Source of the DNA: an uncultured Collinsella sp.
GTDB taxonomy: Bacteria; Actinomycetota; Coriobacteriia; Coriobacteriales; Coriobacteriaceae
Reading direction: 5' to 3'
DNA length: 64,000 bases
NCBI GenBank assembly: GCA_958415525.1
Contig: CATYZE010000010.1
Coordinates: forward strand, 3,685-67,684
Below are positions 7,656-14,232 of this stretch, in pieces. Numbering within the stretch: position 1 is the first letter of the stretch; the number at the start of each line of letters is the position of its first letter. Position numbers and translations under genes: made by a program. The notes below the pieces were generated by a model. The model ran no database searches, was not told where the DNA came from, and saw only the letters and a program-made list of their open reading frames with translations.

Positions 7656-8324
7656 ATGGTGTCGAAGAAGTCGAAGGGCTGGCGTAGCGGCAAGCGAGAG
7701 GGCCGCTCGCGCATGGTTCAGATGACGCGTCATCTGGTGGTGAGCGAGGGCAAGGAGACCGAGCCTCGCTACTTTGAGGGTGTGCGTGCGGCGTTGGGCG
7801 CGGCGAACGAGCGCAAGGTTGCCATTGTCGTTAAAGGAACCGGCAAACACACGCTTGACCTGCTTGACTTCGCCGTCGAACACTGCCGCTATGCGCCCGA
7901 GACATTTGACCATGTGTGGCTCGTGTATGACAAGGATGACTTCCCTGCGTCCGACTTCGACGCGATGGAGCGCAAATGCGACGAGCTCTCCGATGGTTCG
8001 AGGATCTTCCATGCGTTGTGGTCGAACCCCTGCTTCGAGCTGTGGCCGCTTCTGCACTTTCGCTATACGACCGCGCATATGTCCGCGTCCGACTGCCAGC
8101 ATGCCCTCGCGCAGGAGATGTCGAGAAACCTGGGCATCGAGTACCGCAAGAACCTGGACGGGCTGTTCGAGGTGGTGGACGATAAACGGGGCGAGGCACT
8201 TCAGCGTGCTGGGCGCCTCGATACGCACCATAGGGAACTGGGCAACATTAAGCCATCTGCGCAAAACCCTTCAACTAAGGTTGGCGAGATATTCGATGTG
8301 ATTGGGCCGTATCTGGTTGAATAG
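7656..8324 (+). CDS. rloB: RloB family protein, partner of the AAA ATPase
   Basis: A 222-residue protein with the RloB layout: a basic start (KKSKGWRSGKREGR), then HLVVSEGKETEPRYFEG with the conserved acidic/TOPRIM-like Glu, then FDHVWLVYDKDDFPASDFD with the conserved acidic cluster, and NPCFELWPLLHF. RloB proteins are TOPRIM-related and are encoded beside AAA ATPases; the pair was first noted in restriction-modification loci and is treated as a defence module. The spacing of 1 base to the ATPase gene indicates one operon. The putative nuclease motifs look intact here, unlike the ATPase's catalytic residues. The exact activity is not established. Confidence 0.85.
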   Translation: MVSKKSKGWRSGKREGRSRMVQMTRHLVVSEGKETEPRYFEGVRAALGAANERKVAIVVKGTGKHTLDLLDFAVEHCRYAPETFDHVWLVYDKDDFPASDFDAMERKCDELSDGSRIFHALWSNPCFELWPLLHFRYTTAHMSASDCQHALAQEMSRNLGIEYRKNLDGLFEVVDDKRGEALQRAGRLDTHHRELGNIKPSAQNPSTKVGEIFDVIGPYLVE

Positions 8325-8400
8325 CCGAGTTCGATCGGGCTCGATGGACTGTAGATTCATGAAAGATGTTGTTTTGGGCTGCCTTCCGTCTTTAACTGGG

Positions 8401-8428
8401 TTGACCTTTTGGGACCCGATAGGATACT
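8401..8428 (+). promoter_or_regulatory. Probable promoter of the Abi_2 leader region
   Basis: TTGACC (8401-8406) and GATACT (8423-8428) are spaced by 16 bases. It would drive a leader of about 200 bases before the truncated Abi_2 gene at 8640. Confidence 0.5.
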
Positions 8429-8434
8429 AGAGTG

Positions 8435-8639
8435 AATCTAGCGGTATTGACGCAGTCAACCTACGGGCCTGCGTCCTGCGGAGAGGCGGCTGTTCTTCTG
8501 GATGGCTGTCTCTCTTCATTACGCTCATGAGGAGAGCCTTTATTGAAGAGTATTCGGCGTAACGGTCATATCTAAGTGATTCGCCCAGTTAAACGTGCTC
8601 ACTTAGAATCTCGAGTTAATCATCACGAACGGAGATCTG
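8435..8639 (+). ncRNA. Structured leader, possible abiF-type RNA
   Basis: Between the promoter and the Abi_2 fragment there are several potential stems: GGAGAGGCGGC with GGCTGTCTCTC around 8479-8514, and a perfect 9-bp stem TCTAAGTGA / TCACTTAGA around 8571-8611. A conserved RNA called the abiF motif is known to lie directly upstream of abiF (Abi_2) genes. Position and structure fit, but I cannot fold it or compare it to the published model. Apart from this leader, 8325-8639 shows no coding sequence. Confidence 0.35.
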
Positions 8640-8744
8640 ATGACCGACGCCAATAGAAAGCCGTGGCTTACGGCGTCCGAACAGATTGATCATCTCAAAT
8701 CGAGGGGTGTCCATTTCTCGCTGATGGGCGAAGACCTGTGGTGA
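8640..8744 (+). pseudogene. Truncated Abi_2 (AbiD/AbiF) gene, N-terminus only
   Basis: ATG at 8640 follows GGAG with good spacing and reads MTDANRKPWLTASEQIDHLK, then SRGVHFSLMGEDLW and a stop. This closely matches the start of Abi_2 proteins (K-P-W-L-T...E-Q-I-x-x-L-K-S-R-G). Intact members have about 300 residues; only 34 remain, with no recognisable continuation in any frame up to 8900. The gene is therefore broken, although its leader and start signals remain. The stretch 8745-8916 shows no gene. Confidence 0.65.
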
Positions 8745-8916
8745 GTCACGGCGCAACGCCTGGATGCCGAAATTGAGCTAAACTAACTTCACAACAAAAA
8801 ACAGAGCCTTTCTTTGGCCGAAGTTTTGCAAGGGGGTTCCTTCCCAAAGGAGGGCATCCCCTATTTTTATGGCGCAGTGATTGGGTTCCATGACTTTTCT
8901 CGTGATGGAGTATTTG

Positions 8917-8975
8917 ATTAGAGTCTCCTATCTCTTGCCGTAATATAATTACGGCAAGAGATAGGAGACTCTAAT
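8917..8975 (+). promoter_or_regulatory. Perfect 28-bp inverted repeat holding the promoter, RBS and start codon of the next operon
   Basis: Arms 8917-8944 and 8948-8975 are perfectly complementary with a 3-base loop. A consensus -10 box TATAAT lies at the apex (8944-8949), so transcription from it would begin inside the right arm and leave the AGGAG (8963-8967) free. The right arm ends on the first two bases of the ATG at 8974. Any transcript read through from upstream would instead form the full hairpin and hide both the ribosome-binding site and the start codon. No good -35 box is visible, which would fit activation or overlap with an operator. Confidence 0.75.
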
Positions 8976-10074
8976 GCTTAAGCGTTTTACTGTTGATGGC
9001 TATAGGAATTTTCCGACTCCGGTTACATTAAATTTTGCAGCTTCTCGTGATTACCAGTTTGCAGAAAATAACGTTAAAAACGGAACCGTGAAAACAGCAC
9101 TTTTGATCGGCAGAAATGCGTCTGGTAAATCGAATTTCGGCTCAGCTTTATTCGACATTACGCTCGGCTTTCCAAAGGCATTCGATTATTCTGACCAGGA
9201 TGATCGTCTGTTCTTGAATGCTGATTGCGGGCGAGGCACGGCACAGTTCACCTATGTATTTGAATTTGACGGTCGCGAAATCAATTACAGCTATGAAAAG
9301 ACTTCTCCGACCACTTGGCTTCACGAGAGCCTAGCGATCGATGAGAGCCTCATATTCGATTTCAATAATGCACGCGGCGTTTTCGAAGAAAACCATCTTG
9401 AACGAATCGGTGCATCCGGTATCAATTTTGAATTCTCTGATACTTCGTTGAGCCTTCTTTCTTATATAACGAGCAGCCTTCCAACTAATGTTTTAGGCGT
9501 CTTGGCTGAATTACGCCGATTTGTCTCGCGCATGAGGCTGATTCGCATGGATAGCTTTCAATTAAAAGGGTTTGAAACAAGAAAGGTAATCGACAAGATC
9601 ATACGAGAGAACAAAGTCGCGGATTTCGAGTCATTTATTCGCCATTTTGGAGTCGATGAGTCCCTGATCGTTATTAAAGAGTCCGACGGCTTGCCTGTTC
9701 TGTATTTCAATCATCCCGTGCGATGCATCCCGTTTGTCGAGGCATGTTCTAGCGGTACAAGAACTCTGGTTAAGTTGTTCTCCGAGCTCGAGCTAAACGA
9801 GTCGGCCGGCTTTTTGTTCATAGATGAGTTTGACGCTTTCTGTCACTTTGAGATGGCAGAGAGCCTTTTGAAGTTTTTTGCTTCCAAGGCCTCTTGTCAG
9901 ATACTGTGCTCCACCCACAACACTTCGCTTGTTAAGAATGGCGTAATGAGGCCCGACTGCGTTTATAAAATCTCTACAAAAGAGGGCATTCGAACCTTAG
10001 CCGATTCCACCGATCGCGAGTTGAGACTTGGTAACAACATTGAAAAGCTCCTCCGAGCCGGAGAGTTTGACTAG
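8974..10074 (+). CDS. AAA family ATPase of a second AAA/TOPRIM-like pair
   Basis: A 366-residue ATPase of the RecF/SMC-like AAA_15/AAA_21 type. It starts MLKRFTVDGYRNFPTPVTLN. Walker A is GRNASGKS at 46-53, the signature region is ACSSGTRTLVKLFSELEL, Walker B is AGFLFIDEFD at about residue 285, and the H-loop is CSTHN. All catalytic residues look intact, unlike the AAA protein at 6437. The start codon and RBS lie in the right arm of a perfect inverted repeat. The next gene begins 2 bases after the stop. AT content is higher than in core genes. A phage-defence role is likely by family and context. Confidence 0.8.
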   Translation: MLKRFTVDGYRNFPTPVTLNFAASRDYQFAENNVKNGTVKTALLIGRNASGKSNFGSALFDITLGFPKAFDYSDQDDRLFLNADCGRGTAQFTYVFEFDGREINYSYEKTSPTTWLHESLAIDESLIFDFNNARGVFEENHLERIGASGINFEFSDTSLSLLSYITSSLPTNVLGVLAELRRFVSRMRLIRMDSFQLKGFETRKVIDKIIRENKVADFESFIRHFGVDESLIVIKESDGLPVLYFNHPVRCIPFVEACSSGTRTLVKLFSELELNESAGFLFIDEFDAFCHFEMAESLLKFFASKASCQILCSTHNTSLVKNGVMRPDCVYKISTKEGIRTLADSTDRELRLGNNIEKLLRAGEFD

Positions 10075-10076
10075 TC

Positions 10077-10895
10077 ATGTACAGCTCATCCGAAAAGAAC
10101 GTCCTGCTTATTGTTGAAGGTGCCAAGCGCGAGCCTCAGTTGATGGAGCGGTTGTTTAATTCATTTGGCCTTGCAGACGATCATCAAATTTTTCCAGTCG
10201 AGATCAACGTTCACGACTTTCTAAATAAACTCTTTCAAGAATATGGTTGCGATTTTGAGGCCGTTGATCTAAAGCCCTTTGTTGCTGAGCTTCTGTCGAA
10301 TGAAAAAGCTGCGGCTCAGCTTCTCGAATCAAGTTTCACGGACACACTGCTCATATTTGACTTGGATCCTCAGGACAATCGGCTCGATTTTAAACGGCTT
10401 GAGCTAATGCAAGACTATTACTGTGATAGCACTGACATGGGCCAACTCTACCTAAACTATCCATCGGTTGAAGCATATCGTGATTTTGATCCCTTGAAGT
10501 ATTTCTCTCTGGATGATGCCCTTGTTCCTTCAGATGTGATTTTTGGTCAGCAATCTTACAAGAACTGGGTTGCCAGGAGGGGAGACTCGCTTGCAGATAT
10601 TGGGCGTATTGATGGCTATACATTTGCTTGCATTATTGCCGTCCATGCTCTGAGATCGCTTTGGTTAACTAATCAGCAGGTGACGTCAATTGCAAACGAA
10701 TCCCTGGCTGACTTAGCTGCGACTGTGGTGGGCATCAATCATTTTGAGCTTTTGCTCAATGAGATTGATCGTCTGAACAATGATTCATTTTGCGCATGCT
10801 GCACCTGCCTTTTCTTTATTGCGAATTGGCCTAAGCGACTTAACGACGTTATGAACAAGGCGATTAAGAGGGGTTTGGGTATTCGTTTGTTCTAA
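10077..10895 (+). CDS. TOPRIM-like partner protein (RloB/DUF4435-like fold)
   Basis: A 272-residue protein starting MYSSSEKNVLLIVEGAKREP. The motif LLIVEGAKREPQLME has the conserved Glu of TOPRIM-like domains, and LLIFDLDPQDNRLDF supplies the D-x-D acidic pair, followed by MGQLYLNYPSVEAYRDF, a pattern common to RloB-like and related OLD-type nuclease partners. The remaining C-terminal half is helical with several Cys residues (FCACCTCLFF). It is in one operon with the ATPase, 2 bases apart. The two modules at 6437-8324 and 8974-10895 share the plan but not close sequence, so they are separate systems rather than a recent duplication. Confidence 0.7.
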   Translation: MYSSSEKNVLLIVEGAKREPQLMERLFNSFGLADDHQIFPVEINVHDFLNKLFQEYGCDFEAVDLKPFVAELLSNEKAAAQLLESSFTDTLLIFDLDPQDNRLDFKRLELMQDYYCDSTDMGQLYLNYPSVEAYRDFDPLKYFSLDDALVPSDVIFGQQSYKNWVARRGDSLADIGRIDGYTFACIIAVHALRSLWLTNQQVTSIANESLADLAATVVGINHFELLLNEIDRLNNDSFCACCTCLFFIANWPKRLNDVMNKAIKRGLGIRLF

Positions 10896-10919
10896 AGAGT
10901 CCCCTTCACCATTTATCTC

Positions 10920-11043
10920 CGAAAGTGCGGGGAAAAATCGAAACTTGCCGAGCACACACCGATTTTTGGCAACAAAACCGCAGGTCGCGGGTGCCCAAAA
11001 CTAGGGTCTGGTCGACAGGTCTCGTTTTCTCACCGCACTTCCG
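10920..11043. repeat. 124-bp inverted-repeat element (copy 2)
   Basis: Imperfect arms CGAAAGTGCGGGGAAAA (10920-10936) and TTTTCTCACCGCACTTCCG (11025-11043) enclose a segment with TTGCCGAGCAC near the left arm. Read on the minus strand, copy 1 has the same order: GGAAGTATGCGGCAAAT, then TGCCGAGCG. It lies between the last defence gene and the Pel operon. The rest of the gap 10896-11191 holds a good -35-like TTGACA (11129-11134) but no clear -10. Confidence 0.55.
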
Positions 11044-11191
11044 GATTGGGCGCTCATTTTGGACTCTCGAAGCCCCCACATCCTCTAAAAAAGTTCTTAA
11101 AACAGCCTTAAAGGCGTTCCAACTCGCGTTGACAGCGTAAAATACGCATGTTTGACTATGACAGAAGTGGATTTTAGGGGAGGAGTACGCC

Positions 11192-13330
11192 ATGGAGGTG
11201 CTGGTTGTTGGCAACACCGCATATGTTGACGATGACTTTTGCGCCAAGGCATTCCCTGGGGACCACGTTAAGGTTGTAGCTGCGCAGGAAGCGCGCCGCG
11301 ATGAGTCGTCGCCCCATGCCTCGTGGAAAGAGTTGCTTCAGCACTTGGAGCAGGCCTACGAGTTCGACCGCGTGGTCTACCTGTCTAATTACCTTACCCC
11401 GCATACCGATACCGTGGGCGATATCGAGCTACTGCGCTCGGTCTTTCGTACGTGCGCGGGTCGCCGGGTCCAACTACTGTATGTAGCGGGGCCCGCGGGT
11501 GCCGAGGGTGCCGCCGATGCCGCGGGGCGAACGGGCAAGGGCATTATCGCGCACGCAGCCAACGACCTGTGCCGCTACTACGCTGCTCGCGAGGGCGTTC
11601 AGACCAAGATCCTGCGCGTGCCGTTCCTGTATACCGCGTCTGCCGCGCTGGAGGACCCGTTTTTGGTGCCGCTGTTCGACGCATGCTCAACCGGATCGGC
11701 CGCTCTGCAGGGCGCGCAGGATGCGGCATTTCCCCTGCTGTGTGCCGAGGAGCTTTCGGTGCTGGTGCGCCGTATCTTCGACAGCTGGAATGGTAACTTT
11801 GAGACGCTCGACGTAGCCGATACCTTCCATCACACGGTGGGTGAGGTGGGCGAGGCCCTTCAGGCGCTGTTCCCAGGGCTCTCAGTTGCCTATGGCGATT
11901 CTGCCGGCTACGCCCTGCCCGCCAGCGACGTCGCTCGCGTGCGCTATGGCTGGTTTCAGCGCTACGACTTGCTGCGCGACCTCTCGACCATTCAGGCTCG
12001 CTGGGATGCTGGCCGTGCAAAGAAGGTCAACCCTTTGCGCGCGGCCATCGACCGCATTCAAATGCGCACGCTGCCTGTCAAATGCCTGGAGACGGCAGCC
12101 GCCTGGGTGCTCTTTGAAGTGCTGGAGCGCTTGTTCTCCCAATCGACCCAGCTCAACGTGCTCGATTATCGCCTGCTCTACGTGGTGCTCATCGGCACGC
12201 TGTATGGCTTGGACTTTGGCCTGGTTGCGGCGCTGCTGGCGTCGGTGGGTTTGGCCGCGAGTTACTTTACTCTGTACGGCTATACCTTCCAGGGCCTGTT
12301 CTACGAGCCGTCCAACTGGCTGCCGTTTATTGCGTACTTTGTTGTGGGTGCCGTGTGCGGCTATGTGCAGCTGCGCAACAGCGAAGCCATTAGGGCGGAG
12401 CGCGATCAAAACGAGCTCGTGCGCAACCGCAATACGTTCCTTACGCAGCTCTACCACGACGCGATCGAGGACAAGCGCGCGTACAGGCGCCAGATCGTGG
12501 GTCGCCACGACAGCTTTGGCAAGATCTTTGCCGTGACGCAGGAGCTCGACGTGTTCAACCCACGCGACATCTATCGCAAGTGCTGCGAGCTTCTGGGCGA
12601 GATCCTCGAGAACGATTCGGTGACGATCTACCATGTTTCGGGCGGGGCATTTGCACGCCTGGTGGCAGCAAGTCCTGCGATTGCCGAAGATGCCGCACGC
12701 TCGCTCACGCTTGAGCAGCTTGCACCTCTTTTGGGCGACGGGGGTCGTTCGAATCTGTGGGTGAACCGCGAGCTGACGCCGGGGCTTCCCATGTTTGGAT
12801 ACACGATCGAGCGCGACGGGGCACCCGCCGTGTTGATCTTTGTACGTCGCGCGGCCGAAAACCAAATGACCCTCTATTATCAAAACTTGTTCCGCATCTT
12901 GTGCGGCCTGGTCGAAAGCGCGCTGGGCCGTGCCTTTGACTACGAGGCGGTGGCACAGGATAAACGCTGCGTTGACGGCACTTGCGTGCTCAAGCAGGCT
13001 GCCTTTGGCCAAGAGCTCGCGGCCGAGCAGGCGCTGGCAGATGGCAAGATGGGCAGCTTTTTGCTCCTGCGCGTGGTACCGGGCATGGAGCCTGTCGGCG
13101 AGCTGATGGGCGCAATTGGGTCGGCAATCCGCGAGAGCGATGCGGCGGGCTTGGTCGACGGCGACGTGCTTTACCTGCTTATGCGCCAGGCAAAGGCGTG
13201 CGATCTGCCCATTATCCGCGAGCGCCTGAGCGCAAAGCAGATTGCGGTGGAGCCCGTCGACGGCGAGGACATCGTGGCGCTGCTGCAGCACATTGCTGAC
13301 ACCGGTGACGGTGAGGGGGATGCCGCTTGA
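11192..13330 (+). CDS. pelD: PelD-like protein with N-terminal SDR domain
   Basis: A 712-residue membrane protein. ATG at 11192 follows GGGGAGGAG. Residues 1-about 280 resemble an extended short-chain dehydrogenase/epimerase, but I see no intact glycine-rich motif (the start is VLVVGNTAYVDDD) or Y-x-x-x-K pair, so it looks catalytically degenerate. Residues about 300-400 contain four membrane segments, followed by a coiled coil, a GAF domain (about 440-570) and a degenerate GGDEF-like end (about 590-700). Membrane-GAF-degenerate GGDEF is the PelD plan; PelD binds cyclic-di-GMP to switch on Pel export in Pseudomonas. It heads an operon of eight overlapping genes. A TTGACA at 11129 may mark the promoter. 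Confidence 0.7.
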   Translation: MEVLVVGNTAYVDDDFCAKAFPGDHVKVVAAQEARRDESSPHASWKELLQHLEQAYEFDRVVYLSNYLTPHTDTVGDIELLRSVFRTCAGRRVQLLYVAGPAGAEGAADAAGRTGKGIIAHAANDLCRYYAAREGVQTKILRVPFLYTASAALEDPFLVPLFDACSTGSAALQGAQDAAFPLLCAEELSVLVRRIFDSWNGNFETLDVADTFHHTVGEVGEALQALFPGLSVAYGDSAGYALPASDVARVRYGWFQRYDLLRDLSTIQARWDAGRAKKVNPLRAAIDRIQMRTLPVKCLETAAAWVLFEVLERLFSQSTQLNVLDYRLLYVVLIGTLYGLDFGLVAALLASVGLAASYFTLYGYTFQGLFYEPSNWLPFIAYFVVGAVCGYVQLRNSEAIRAERDQNELVRNRNTFLTQLYHDAIEDKRAYRRQIVGRHDSFGKIFAVTQELDVFNPRDIYRKCCELLGEILENDSVTIYHVSGGAFARLVAASPAIAEDAARSLTLEQLAPLLGDGGRSNLWVNRELTPGLPMFGYTIERDGAPAVLIFVRRAAENQMTLYYQNLFRILCGLVESALGRAFDYEAVAQDKRCVDGTCVLKQAAFGQELAAEQALADGKMGSFLLLRVVPGMEPVGELMGAIGSAIRESDAAGLVDGDVLYLLMRQAKACDLPIIRERLSAKQIAVEPVDGEDIVALLQHIADTGDGEGDAA

Positions 13331-14232
13331 TCTCGCTTGTCGTTGCTGCCGTCTTGCTGTTGATTCATTCGCTGGTTTGCCTGGTGCTGTGGACGCTTAT
13401 GAAGTTGGGCCTGCTGCCGGTGCGCGGGCACATGCTGGCTGTGATAGTGCTGGTGCCGCTGTGGGGCCCGTTGCTGGTGGTTCTGCTATCGGTCCGCGGC
13501 GCGGTGTTTGGCGAGGGGCTGAAAGAGTCTGCGCTGGAGTCGCTGCGCTTCAACGACGACCTGCATCGCAGCATCCTAGTGCACGAACGTGATGCCGATG
13601 CAGGCGTAGTGCCGCTCGAGGAGGCGCTCATCGTCAACGACCCGGCAGAACGGCGCCGACTAATGCTCTCCATGCTCACCGAGGAGCCCGACGCGTACCT
13701 GGCGCAGCTGCAGGCGGCTAAGCTTAACGACGACGTTGAGGTGGCTCACTATGCCGCGACGGCGGTGGCGCAGATCTCCAAGGAGTCCGACCTTAAACTG
13801 CAGCAGCTGGAGCGTGCCTTTAAGACGGACCCGAGCGCGCAAAACCTCAACGAATACTGCGATTTTCTTGGTGAATACTTGGGCTCGGGCTTGGCTGAGG
13901 GACGCGTGGCTCAGATTCAGCGCCAACAGTACGCGCGCCTGCTTGCGCGTCGTTGCGAGCGCGAGGACACCCTTGAGCTTCGCATTCGATACGCGACGGC
14001 GCTGGCCGATGTCGGACAGATCGACGAGGCGCAGGCCGTGTCCGACCAGCTGGTGCTCGATGTGCCCGAGGAGCAGGAGGTTTGGATGCTTTGCCTGCGC
14101 CTTGCGGTGATGCGCCGCGACGGTGACGAAGTCCACCGCGTGATCGATGCGATTGACAAACAGTATGTATACTTGAGCGCCGCCAACCGCGAGGAACTGG
14201 CGTTTTGGCGCAACGGAGAGGAGGCCCGATGA
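13327..14232 (+). CDS. pelE: PelE-like membrane-anchored TPR protein
   Basis: A 301-residue protein whose TTG start overlaps the pelD stop by 4 bases. Two hydrophobic helices at the N-terminus (about 1-25 and 35-58) are followed by a helical, repeat-rich cytoplasmic region with TPR-like patterns (VAHYAATAVAQISKESDLKL, LARRCEREDTLELRIRYATA). PelE in characterised systems has two membrane helices and TPR repeats and joins PelD, PelF and PelG in an inner-membrane complex. The identity rests on this layout and its position between pelD and the deacetylase gene; sequence alone would not be decisive. Confidence 0.6.
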   Translation: MISLVVAAVLLLIHSLVCLVLWTLMKLGLLPVRGHMLAVIVLVPLWGPLLVVLLSVRGAVFGEGLKESALESLRFNDDLHRSILVHERDADAGVVPLEEALIVNDPAERRRLMLSMLTEEPDAYLAQLQAAKLNDDVEVAHYAATAVAQISKESDLKLQQLERAFKTDPSAQNLNEYCDFLGEYLGSGLAEGRVAQIQRQQYARLLARRCEREDTLELRIRYATALADVGQIDEAQAVSDQLVLDVPEEQEVWMLCLRLAVMRRDGDEVHRVIDAIDKQYVYLSAANREELAFWRNGEEAR

